Below, piece after piece: positions 16,139 through 23,428 of a DNA stretch of 23,428 nt. This DNA is from a virus. The stretch spans positions 1 to 23,428 of the IMG/VR virus record IMGVR_UViG_3300032284_002041; one strand, written 5' to 3'. The stretch's first letter is position 1. Each line of letters begins with the position of its first letter. A model generated the notes under the pieces. The model was not told where the DNA came from and did no database searches. It worked only from the letters and a program-made list of their open reading frames with translations. A program made the translations under genes and the position numbers.

Positions 16139-18940
16139 TTAATTTATTAGTCCAAAAATTTTAACGTCTGTTGCATAAACATTTCGTTTAACAGACATTA
16201 AAGAATTTATATTATTGGATAATGGTGAATCTAAAGTTAAAATTCCATTATCATAATCAATATCTATTACTGTTTTTATTTCATCATTCTGAATAAATTT
16301 AATTTGGTCTTCAACATAAACAATAGAATTTAAAGCGCCAGCGGATCGATATTCTAGTGGTAAAAATGGCTGAACCCAATATGGATATCCGTTATTGTTA
16401 TAAATTCCATTATTAATAATATTGTAATTACCAGTCAATTCTGATATATTTATGGAGTAATCTCCAGTATTTCCTGTTACAATAGCAACATTTGGTATTG
16501 TTAACCAAGTACTATCTTTTAATGTTATTGTATTGTTTGCATCATCAACTGAAACAACTTCTGAAGAAACTTGTTCATCGTTTGTTGTTACAATTGAAAA
16601 TGTGTTTCCTGGATATACAAAATCACTTAAATTATTAAAATCATTACCATAAATTTGCACGACATTTGCGCTAAGATTTGTCCAATCCGAAGTCATAGTT
16701 GCATAAGCATCAATATTTGAAGTATAATAAGCTAATGTATGAGCTTTGTATAATGATATTGAACTATCAACTTTAAATTCGGATTGTGATTTTAATACAT
16801 ATTTTCCAAGAACTTTTAATCCTGTTGGATGTAATAAATCCAATAAAATTTTTCTATATTTTGCAATTTCTTTTTCTACTATAATTTCATAAGTGTAATT
16901 ATTATAATTTTCACTTTGAAGAACATCAAAAGCGCTTAATTGGCCAGTAGAATCTAAATATTTTCCTTCACTTATAACCAGACCATTCAAAAATTTAGCA
17001 CCTGCTTCGGCTGTACCGTCACCATATGTTATAACGCCAGAAGAATTATATCTAGAATTTTTATTTATTGTTGTATATTCATTCGACATATTCATTATAA
17101 TATCTTTAGAATAAACATTAATTGGTAATGAAAAATTTAATATAGAACTATAATTATATACCCTAAGCTTCCAAAGAGATTGTAATGGATCTCCATTGCT
17201 CACCAAAGTATCAATTGAATCGACTGTTGCAATATATGACGCACTATTTAAAGAACTTCCTTGGTAAATAATATCGCCTTTGTTTGGTAAATTTCCAACC
17301 AATAAATTTGAAACAACAATGTCTTGTACTTTTAAAGAAATATTAGGTGTTGAAATATAATCTTCGCCATAATCAGTAACATTAATATCAATAATTGATC
17401 CAACTCGGTCCACAACCACACCAAAATTTGCACCTTGGCCAAGAATTCCAGAAACGTATAAATTTGCACCTGTAGCTTCTGTATTTGCTGAATTTACTGT
17501 AAGTGTTGGCAAATTACTTGTTCGATGTCCTAATCCACCTAAAGGATAATGGTGTGGAATATCTGGATTAGGATAAACATATTTAACAGCCAAAATTTGG
17601 CCATCAGCATCAACCGAAGTTACGTTTGCATATACTCCATATCCTGAACCGCCAATAATATTGATAGTATCATTTTCAAGATATCCTGTACCACCCGAAG
17701 CAATTTGAATAGGTGCTAAAATTCCTAAATTTTTTAAATAACCAATTGAAACACCGTCTTGTGTATTATATGTTGTTTCTGCTGTAACGATTGGTGTTTT
17801 CGATATTCCTCCTCCACCATTTTCAACTAAAATTGAAGAAATAGGATAAGTTTGAAAAGATAAAAAAGAAAAAGCGTTGCTTAATGTTGTATTTGCATCT
17901 GAAACCATAACATTAGCAAAATTATAATTTGCGGCTCCAATTGAAATTCCTGTATAACTTCCGCCGGCAGTTTTTGAACCAATGCGGTCACTAGGAATAA
18001 ATGTAACGTTTGCAGTATTTGCTGAACTAGGATCCAAACTTCCAATAATTGCAATGGCACCACTTGCATTTGTAATATTAATAGCGGTATTTTGTGTATA
18101 TCCAAATCCACCATTTAAAACCGAAATTCTTTGTATAGATCCTGATGTGGTTGTTTTAATTGTTGCTGCAGCTCCGTGGCCGTTATTTGAATTTAAACCA
18201 CCATAAACAACAACAGGATCTCCAGGCAAATACAACAATCCTCTATTGCTTGGATTAACATTAATTTGAGAAATTTGTCCTACAATTTTTGCTTCTAATG
18301 TTTTTCCTTCAAAAAGAATAGGTTGATTATTGGAATCAACCACTCTAATAATTTCTCCGGACTGAAACAATCTTTCAATGTCTGAAATAAAAACTTCAAT
18401 TTTAGAACCTACAAGTAAAACATTTTCAATTGTAGCAATCGATTTTGTAGTTAAACCAAAAACCCTAAATGATCCATTTTTATTGGTTAATGTTAACCAT
18501 TTTTTATCAGTTGAATCTAATTTTAAACTCTTTGCAATATACCATTTACCCGAAGAAGCTTTTAATACCGCATCTTTTGTGTAAAAGAAATCAACATCCG
18601 AATTATAAAGTAATCTAAAAAGAAATTTATATGATGACGGAGTTCCTTTTGATTGATATAATTGTTTTGCTAACTTAACAACTTTCTGTTTATCAGCCAA
18701 AATGTCTTTTGGAAAATAAGAAAGAAAATCATTGTAAAAATAATCTAAAAATTCTTCAGACGTTTTATCTACATCTTTATAATCTAAAAGATTTTTTGTT
18801 CTATCGATTACATTATTGTTTTGTTCCAACCATTCATAATAAGCTTGTAAAAATAATACAAATTTGTCGTAAGAGGGGTCATCCCGAATAAATTCAGGAA
18901 GTTGTGATGGAATTAATAATGATGTTTTTTGGTCTATCAT
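16139..18940 (-). CDS. 7: Baseplate wedge protein, gp7-like
   Basis: 933 residues, against about 1032 in T4 gp7. The ATG overlaps the gp6 stop by 4 bp (ATGA), a translational-coupling arrangement, and no clear Shine-Dalgarno is present. The N-terminus is helical (LPEFIRDDPSYDKFVLFLQA then YYEWLEQ; DYFYNDFLSYFPKDI; LYQSKGTPSSYKFLFRLLYN), as in gp7-type wedge proteins of marine T4-like phages. Several glycine-rich GxGY beta modules lie between about 257 and 540 (NGGFGY, GGTGYLENDTINI, DYGEDYISTPNISL). A helical segment at 648-715 (FLNGLVISEGKYLD, LQSENYNNYTYEI, KYRKILLDLLHPTGLKVLG) is a recognisable family block. In T4, gp7 is the wedge initiator that contacts gp8, gp10 and gp53. Assignment as gp7 rests on position between gp6 and gp8 and on these motifs. 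Confidence 0.78.
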   Translation of the reverse strand: MIDQKTSLLIPSQLPEFIRDDPSYDKFVLFLQAYYEWLEQNNNVIDRTKNLLDYKDVDKTSEEFLDYFYNDFLSYFPKDILADKQKVVKLAKQLYQSKGTPSSYKFLFRLLYNSDVDFFYTKDAVLKASSGKWYIAKSLKLDSTDKKWLTLTNKNGSFRVFGLTTKSIATIENVLLVGSKIEVFISDIERLFQSGEIIRVVDSNNQPILFEGKTLEAKIVGQISQINVNPSNRGLLYLPGDPVVVYGGLNSNNGHGAAATIKTTTSGSIQRISVLNGGFGYTQNTAINITNASGAIAIIGSLDPSSANTANVTFIPSDRIGSKTAGGSYTGISIGAANYNFANVMVSDANTTLSNAFSFLSFQTYPISSILVENGGGGISKTPIVTAETTYNTQDGVSIGYLKNLGILAPIQIASGGTGYLENDTINIIGGSGYGVYANVTSVDADGQILAVKYVYPNPDIPHHYPLGGLGHRTSNLPTLTVNSANTEATGANLYVSGILGQGANFGVVVDRVGSIIDINVTDYGEDYISTPNISLKVQDIVVSNLLVGNLPNKGDIIYQGSSLNSASYIATVDSIDTLVSNGDPLQSLWKLRVYNYSSILNFSLPINVYSKDIIMNMSNEYTTINKNSRYNSSGVITYGDGTAEAGAKFLNGLVISEGKYLDSTGQLSAFDVLQSENYNNYTYEIIVEKEIAKYRKILLDLLHPTGLKVLGKYVLKSQSEFKVDSSISLYKAHTLAYYTSNIDAYATMTSDWTNLSANVVQIYGNDFNNLSDFVYPGNTFSIVTTNDEQVSSEVVSVDDANNTITLKDSTWLTIPNVAIVTGNTGDYSINISELTGNYNIINNGIYNNNGYPYWVQPFLPLEYRSAGALNSIVYVEDQIKFIQNDEIKTVIDIDYDNGILTLDSPLSNNINSLMSVKRNVYATDVKIFGLIN

Positions 18941-21021
18941 GACGATTTGGATATTACATTAACAACAATAGAAGTTGAATCGAATGGATCAACCGTAATA
19001 ATTCTATTATATGATGAAGAAATAATTGAAGTTGTTGGATTTGTTGTAATTGTTAATTGTCCTAATTCATTATTAACATCATATGGATTAAATGCATTTA
19101 AAGCAACAATTCCATTAATATAATCAATTGTTCCAATATTTGAATTAAAAATAGTTTTTATTGAAGAGTTATTTGTATTATTATAATAACTTCTTAATGT
19201 TCCATATCGTCCAGCTAAATTAACAACGGCTGCACCTAAAGAACCTGTGGTGTCCGATGAATCATTTGTTATAATTGCGATTGCACTGGTATATCCTGTA
19301 CCTGGAGTATCAACAACAATTTCATTAATTCTTCCGTTAACAATTACGGCATGTGCCGTTGCGCCAGTACCATCACCTTTAATAGTAATTTTTGGTGTGG
19401 CAGTATATGAAAATCCAGGATTGATTATTGATAAAGATTCAACAGTATTTGTTGATGATGGAACTTCTTCAAGGTATATACCATCAATAGTGTTTTCTAA
19501 ATTGGTCGTATCTTTAAATTTTAAAGAAGGTGAACTACTTACACCACTTAATAAAATTCCTTTTTCTAAAGAAGTACCATAATATAAGTTATATGATGTT
19601 GTATTTAATAAATTAGGCAAGAATTTTTTCTGCAACTGAATTTTATAATTACTCGAAACAATAGAAGAACTGTAATTTTGAATTGCAGTTAACATATCAT
19701 AAGCACTAAAAGTTGAATTAAAAGTATTTAAAGAACTATTGGCAAATGATTGAATTGCGGCTTTTACTCCATTTTCAATTTGTTGTGCCGTTTGAGTAGT
19801 TTTATTTGGATTGTAAACCACATCTATTGTTAATTTTAAATATGTGTAATCTGGATCAATAATTGTTGGAGTGACAGTTAGTACAGAAATTGGTTTAATT
19901 ACATCTTCAATAATTTTTTGTTTTTGTGTTGTTGTTAAATTATAACTACCTTGTGGCTTTAATGAAATGAATACTTGACCATATACGGGCGGATCGTTTT
20001 CTTCTCCACCCCAAACATTGACGGCATCAAAAGCAATATCTAATTTGTTTTGTTGAATTGCTGTAATGTAATCTTCTTTGGTTACAGCACGACTTTGTGC
20101 TGCATAAGATTTAGGTGCTTGAAATTTAACAGAAGTAATACTTTCTCTGTTACCGCCTTGAGTGGCTGAAGTTAATGGATTTAATGTATAATTTGAATAA
20201 CCAGAAATTGGATCCATCAATACAAAATTGTTTGCTCCAGCGGCCGCAGATCCTTGTGTAACAACATAAGATAATATAACAATGTTGCCATCAGAAAGTT
20301 TATTACCTAAAATTCCATCACCAAAATAAACTTGGTAATTATTGTTCAATCCTTCTTGTAGAAAATATACTTTAGAATCATTTTGTAGAGTCAAATAATT
20401 TGAGGCCAATGTATAAACTTCACTACTACTGTTTGAAGAAGATTGTTGCACAACAACCGTTAAAGTTGTAGTATCTACATTTTGATCAGGAATTTCAAAC
20501 GTATAAGATGGATTTGCACCAGAATCTACTGTAAATGAAACTGTTGCAGGAATACCTTGTTTTAAAACCACACTTTCAAACATGGCTGTATTTGCAGAAA
20601 CGTTAACTGTTTGTGTATCGGCGGAAACAAAATTATAGTTAATTCCATCAATTGCTTCAGACATAAATGTGGTAAATTTAGGTAATGTCAAAGATGCATC
20701 TGTAACACCATTCACAGTTAAATTGATTGTTGCTCGTGGAGCAATAGAAGATTTGGGTACATAATCTAATAACTTTGCCTGAGATACCACAGAACCTCGT
20801 TGAATAGCAGTATCTAAAAACATTTCATTTGCAACTTGATTCAAATAGTAAGCATTGTATTGTGTGTTGTAGGAAAGAATATCTAAAAGAACAGAAAGTG
20901 CAGAACCTTCATAATTATAATCTTTTAATATATCTTGAGATTGTAAAAACGTTTTTAAGTTGGTTTTAATTGTATTAAAATCCAAATCGGTCATTTGAAT
21001 ATTTGAATTAGCGCCTGCCAT
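18937..21021 (-). CDS. 6: Baseplate wedge subunit gp6 (baseplate J-like)
   Basis: 694 residues (T4 gp6 about 660). The start ATG lies 1 nt after the gp25 stop. The helical N-terminus has LDFNTIKTNLKTFLQSQDIL, then YEGSALSVLLDILSYNTQY and NAYYLNQVANEMFLDTA, typical of gp6 and its P2 J-like core. The beta region has VYFGDGILGNKLSDGN (231-246). The conserved block APKSYAAQSRAVTKEDYITA lies at about 302-321, followed by VNVWGGEENDPPVYGQVFIS. At ~526-605 a glycine-rich GxGY module is inserted near the C-terminus (NPGFSYTATPKITIKGDGTG, then GTGYTSA). In T4 two copies per wedge form the inner iris ring holding the wedges together around the hub. Only a weak ribosome-binding site is visible, so coupling to gp25 is likely. 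Confidence 0.93.
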   Translation of the reverse strand: MAGANSNIQMTDLDFNTIKTNLKTFLQSQDILKDYNYEGSALSVLLDILSYNTQYNAYYLNQVANEMFLDTAIQRGSVVSQAKLLDYVPKSSIAPRATINLTVNGVTDASLTLPKFTTFMSEAIDGINYNFVSADTQTVNVSANTAMFESVVLKQGIPATVSFTVDSGANPSYTFEIPDQNVDTTTLTVVVQQSSSNSSSEVYTLASNYLTLQNDSKVYFLQEGLNNNYQVYFGDGILGNKLSDGNIVILSYVVTQGSAAAGANNFVLMDPISGYSNYTLNPLTSATQGGNRESITSVKFQAPKSYAAQSRAVTKEDYITAIQQNKLDIAFDAVNVWGGEENDPPVYGQVFISLKPQGSYNLTTTQKQKIIEDVIKPISVLTVTPTIIDPDYTYLKLTIDVVYNPNKTTQTAQQIENGVKAAIQSFANSSLNTFNSTFSAYDMLTAIQNYSSSIVSSNYKIQLQKKFLPNLLNTTSYNLYYGTSLEKGILLSGVSSSPSLKFKDTTNLENTIDGIYLEEVPSSTNTVESLSIINPGFSYTATPKITIKGDGTGATAHAVIVNGRINEIVVDTPGTGYTSAIAIITNDSSDTTGSLGAAVVNLAGRYGTLRSYYNNTNNSSIKTIFNSNIGTIDYINGIVALNAFNPYDVNNELGQLTITTNPTTSIISSSYNRIITVDPFDSTSIVVNVISKSS

Positions 21022-21022
21022 G

Positions 21023-21415
21023 TTATCTGTTTCTCTCTAATAGGAGTGTTACGGTAGTTGGTAATGTTGCATTTTCTATATAAAAAGTTAATAAAACACT
21101 ATAAGCATTATTATCCGGTTGAGGATTTACAGTAATTGTTTTTAAACGAGCTCTAGTTTCATAATTTTCTATTGTTGTTCTTATTTCACGTTCAAGAGCG
21201 GCTCCTGTAATAGGAGATACCATTTCAAACAATAAAGTATCAAGATTAGATCCTAAATCGGGATTAAAAGGCCTTTCATAATTTCTGGTTGAAAGTAGAT
21301 TGCGAATTGACCTAATAACCGACTGCTCATTATAACTAAGAGCAATATCTCCTGTTACGGGTTTTCTTGTAAAAGTAAAATCAATGTCGGAGTATATTTT
21401 GCTTAGATTTGCCAT
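21023..21415 (-). CDS. 25: Baseplate wedge subunit gp25 (lysozyme-like fold)
   Basis: 130 residues, matching T4 gp25 (132). The ATG has GGAG about 11 nt upstream. Family features visible: YSDIDFTFTRKPVTGDIAL (8-26), the block SVIRSIRNLLSTRNYERPFN (32-51) with the EPR-type motif seen here as NYERPFNPDLG, LLFEMVSPITG (61-71) and the terminal beta part ending TVTLLLERNR. In T4-like and P2-like tails this small protein joins gp6 at the baseplate core and nucleates sheath assembly. It heads the tight 25-6-7-8 block and starts 3 nt after the upstream fiber gene. No catalytic lysozyme residues are expected, since the family is structural. Confidence 0.95.
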   Translation of the reverse strand: MANLSKIYSDIDFTFTRKPVTGDIALSYNEQSVIRSIRNLLSTRNYERPFNPDLGSNLDTLLFEMVSPITGAALEREIRTTIENYETRARLKTITVNPQPDNNAYSVLLTFYIENATLPTTVTLLLERNR

Positions 21416-21418
21416 TTA

Positions 21419-23428
21419 TTATTTATCTCCATTTTTGAGAACTATGCTTTCCAATACTTCAATTCTTTTTTGTTGCTCTTTAATAATTTCAATAAAAAAG
21501 CCAGATAATGCATTATAATTAACAGATTTTTTACCTTCTGAATCTGTACCAACAATTTCTGGAATATACTCTTCAACCTCTTGAGCCACAACTCCATATG
21601 ATTTAAGGCCTGTACCTGTCCAAATATACTCAACACCTCTTAAATTTTGAAGCTTTGCAAAAGCACTCTGTATCGTTTCAATGTTTGTTTTATATCTATT
21701 ATCAGATAAAGAATTAAATATAGTTGCAGCTAAAGTGCCTGTAGATGGATTATAGTTTAATTTACTATCAGAAGTATAAATTGCAGATACATTTCCTGTT
21801 GTGACATTTGAAAATAATGGATAAACAGTTTGATTTGTTGATGTATCGTTTGTTAATTTAATAGTCGTTTGATTGGTGGATATTGTTAATTCTTGTGGAT
21901 TAGCAGAATGATTTGTGGTAAGTTGAATTCCTGATCCAGCAATAACATGCAAGGTATCTTCGCCTTGAGCAACCAAACTGGTTTGACCATCCACTTCAAT
22001 GGTTCTAAATGAACTACCCAAACTTACTTTAACTTCTCCACTACCTAAATCATCTACATGAAATCCCGTATCAGTATCAAATAAGAGTGTACTTATATTG
22101 TTGACTTGATTTGTAATTGTTCCGGTTGCACCACCTGTAGCACCACTCACCGAACCAACATTTAAGTTTGTGACGCCAACACCCGTAGCACCAGTAAGTC
22201 CTGTAGCTCCAATACCTGAAGCACCTTGAATGCCGGTAGCACCGGTAGCACCAGTATAACCTGTGGCACCAGAAGCACCTTGTACACCCACATTTGTAAA
22301 CACTTTCCATGTAGTGCCGTCATAAACGGATGTGAGTAGAATTCCACTTATATCAAGAATTAAATCATCAGTAAGACCTTGAATCGTGGATCCGTTACCA
22401 TTGATTGTTAAATTGTTTGTGCTCCAAGCTTGACCACTATCAGCAAAACTTATACTATATCCCAATGAAGGAGATGCGGGTAATGTAATTGTAAATGAAC
22501 CACTGGAAGTATCGGCAGCAATAGCATCTTTGTTACCAGCGGTATAATTTGATGTTTTTACTATCCAATTTTGTAAAATACCGGTAGCACCAACAAAACC
22601 GGTTAAACCAGAAGCACCTTGTATACCCTGAATTCCGGTAGCACCAGTTAAACCGGTTAAACCAGAAGCACCTTGTATACCCTGAATTCCGGTAGCGCCA
22701 GTAAGTCCTGTTGAACCAGAAGCACCTTGAATGCCGGTAGCACCGGTAGCACCAATATAACCTGTGGCACCACTAGCTCCTCGAACCCCGGTGGCACCAG
22801 TAAGTCCTGTTGAACCAGAAGCACCTTGAATGCCGGTAGCACCGGTAGCACCAATATAACCTGTGGCACCACTAGCTCCTGGAACCCCGGTGGCACCAGT
22901 AAGTCCTGTTGAACCAGAAGCACCTTGTATACCCTGAATTCCGGTAGCACCGGTGTAACCTGTGGCGCCTGTTGCACCAGTAAGTCCGCTTGCTCCAAAT
23001 ATTCCTGTAGAACCTGAAGCACCTTGTACACCACTCGATCCTTGTATTCCTTGAACACCGGTAGCTCCTGTAAGTCCTGTAGATCCGCTAGCGCCTTGTA
23101 TGCCTTGAATACCAGTAGCACCTGTAAATCCTGTAGCACCAAAATCACCTTGTATACCTTGAACACCGGTAGCGCCAGTAAGTCCTGTCGAACCACTAGC
23201 GCCTTGTATACCAGTAGCACCTTGAACTCCTTGTGGTCCTTGAATACCTGTTGCGCCAGTAAGTCCTGTCGAACCACTAGCGCCTTGTATACCAGTAGCA
23301 CCTTGAACTCCTTGTGGTCCTTGAATACCTGTTGCGCCAGTTGATCCTGTATATCCTGTTGCACCAATAAAGCCGGTTGCGCCAGTTGATCCTGTATATC
23401 CTGTTGCACCAATAAAGCCGGTTGCGCC
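21419..23428 (-). CDS. Collagen-like fiber with S74 chaperone, N-terminus beyond window
   Basis: 669 residues are visible and the frame is open to the right edge. An internal TTG at 22463-22465 is not the start, because the same frame continues unbroken upstream through a beta domain into collagen repeats. In order: Gly-X-Y shaft (about 22580-23428, GATG/GASG-rich, with tandem DNA repeats), a beta knob (about 22290-22580, with [36 protein letters not shown] and YDGTTWKVF), a short second collagen stretch (about 22160-22290), a beta head, and a C-terminal S74 chaperone starting [10 protein letters not shown] (Ser codon 21704-21706) with [15 protein letters not shown] and a terminal helix [17 protein letters not shown]. 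Family knowledge: the S74 domain trimerises the fiber and self-cleaves at the SD motif. The fiber sits just upstream of gp25, away from the other fiber genes. The missing N-terminus would show how it attaches. Confidence 0.9.
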   Translation of the reverse strand, partial: GATGFIGATGYTGSTGATGFIGATGYTGSTGATGIQGPQGVQGATGIQGASGSTGLTGATGIQGPQGVQGATGIQGASGSTGLTGATGVQGIQGDFGATGFTGATGIQGIQGASGSTGLTGATGVQGIQGSSGVQGASGSTGIFGASGLTGATGATGYTGATGIQGIQGASGSTGLTGATGVPGASGATGYIGATGATGIQGASGSTGLTGATGVRGASGATGYIGATGATGIQGASGSTGLTGATGIQGIQGASGLTGLTGATGIQGIQGASGLTGFVGATGILQNWIVKTSNYTAGNKDAIAADTSSGSFTITLPASPSLGYSISFADSGQAWSTNNLTINGNGSTIQGLTDDLILDISGILLTSVYDGTTWKVFTNVGVQGASGATGYTGATGATGIQGASGIGATGLTGATGVGVTNLNVGSVSGATGGATGTITNQVNNISTLLFDTDTGFHVDDLGSGEVKVSLGSSFRTIEVDGQTSLVAQGEDTLHVIAGSGIQLTTNHSANPQELTISTNQTTIKLTNDTSTNQTVYPLFSNVTTGNVSAIYTSDSKLNYNPSTGTLAATIFNSLSDNRYKTNIETIQSAFAKLQNLRGVEYIWTGTGLKSYGVVAQEVEEYIPEIVGTDSEGKKSVNYNALSGFFIEIIKEQQKRIEVLESIVLKNGDK
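22701..22925 (-). repeat. 99-bp tandem repeat, two full copies plus a partial
   Basis: The units 22701-22799 and 22800-22898 differ at one noticed base, which turns GVRG into GVPG in the protein. A third partial copy runs from 22899 to about 22925. Each unit encodes 33 residues (11 Gly-X-Y triplets), so copy changes keep frame and collagen register. Confidence 0.85.
23172..23333 (-). repeat. 81-bp tandem repeat, two identical copies
   Basis: The units 23172-23252 and 23253-23333 appear identical. Each encodes 27 residues (9 Gly-X-Y triplets) of the collagen shaft. Identity at synonymous positions indicates a recent duplication. Confidence 0.85.
23334..23428 (-). repeat. 45-bp tandem repeat at the window edge
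   Basis: The units 23334-23378 and 23379-23423 are identical, and the first five bases of a third follow at 23424-23428 where the window ends. Each encodes 15 residues (5 Gly-X-Y triplets). The array may continue beyond the edge. Confidence 0.85.

Noticed and set aside
16447-16454. CATAAATA inside the gp7-like gene as a promoter for gp8
   Set aside because: It is within coding sequence about 320 nt before gp8. In AT-rich DNA such octamers occur by chance, and nothing else supports it.
21420-21427. GATAAATA as a late promoter for gp25
   Set aside because: It lies only 4 nt before the ATG and overlaps the ribosome-binding region, too close to act as a -10 element for gp25.
22463-22465. TTG as the start of the right-hand S74 fiber
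   Set aside because: The same frame continues without a stop upstream through a beta domain ([16 protein letters not shown]) and the collagen shaft to the window edge, so the TTG is an internal Leu codon.
22657-23412. Minus-strand ORF rich in Val, Leu and Gln ([14 protein letters not shown]-type repeats)
   Set aside because: It is the out-of-frame reading of collagen codons. The real collagen frame covers the same DNA.
22701-23428. CRISPR-like array
   Set aside because: The repeats are direct tandem units without spacers and they encode in-frame collagen triplets.
1-23428. Diversity-generating retroelement acting on fiber tips
   Set aside because: No reverse transcriptase gene and no template/variable repeat pair with A-specific changes were seen in the window.

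Overview
The window is an AT-rich structural-gene block from a contractile-tailed phage of the T4-like (myovirus) type. Every gene lies on the minus strand, so transcription runs from right to left. The order gp25 - gp6 - gp7-like - gp8 is the T4-type baseplate wedge cluster. The family members resemble those of T4-like phages of aquatic bacteria (cyanophage/pelagiphage style) more than coliphage T4 itself: the genes are enlarged, a giant DUF4815-type protein follows gp8, and several fibers are built from collagen-like Gly-X-Y shafts. The low G+C content would suit a low-GC aquatic host, but nothing in the window identifies the host. There are no integrase, transposase, tRNA, CRISPR or RNA genes.

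Layout in transcription order (right to left). (1) 23428-21419: a fiber whose start lies outside the window, with a repeat-rich collagen shaft, a beta knob, a second short collagen stretch and a C-terminal S74 intramolecular chaperone. (2) 21415-14750: baseplate wedge proteins gp25, gp6, gp7-like and gp8, packed with gaps of 12 nt or less or a 4-bp overlap. (3) 14740-8435: a 2101-residue DUF4815-type virion protein in the place where T4 has genes 9 and 10. (4) 8431-8207: a 74-residue coiled-coil protein. (5) 8214-5557: an 885-residue beta-rich fiber with its own S74 chaperone. (6) A 143-bp gap with a strong hairpin and a T4-late-like promoter octamer. (7) 5413-5072: a small Ig-like virion protein. 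(8) 5071-3791: a 426-residue collagen-like fiber. (9) A 64-bp gap with the same promoter octamer. (10) 3726-1438: a 762-residue collagen-like fiber. (11) 1410-1: a third collagen-like fiber, GTG-started and running off the left edge.

How the genes work together (inference from family knowledge): the wedge proteins form the baseplate arms that change shape when the tail contracts. The DUF4815 protein is probably a peripheral baseplate or fiber-attachment component. The flanking fibers are the adsorption apparatus.

The most interesting content is the modular construction of the fibers. Two of them share an N-terminal anchor. Three copies of a ~85-90-residue globular module interrupt collagen shafts, and in two genes the module ends at residue 250 exactly. 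Two fibers share a C-terminal tip domain, one of them carrying a ~90-residue insertion. A separate GxGY-type glycine-rich beta module recurs in four consecutive baseplate genes.
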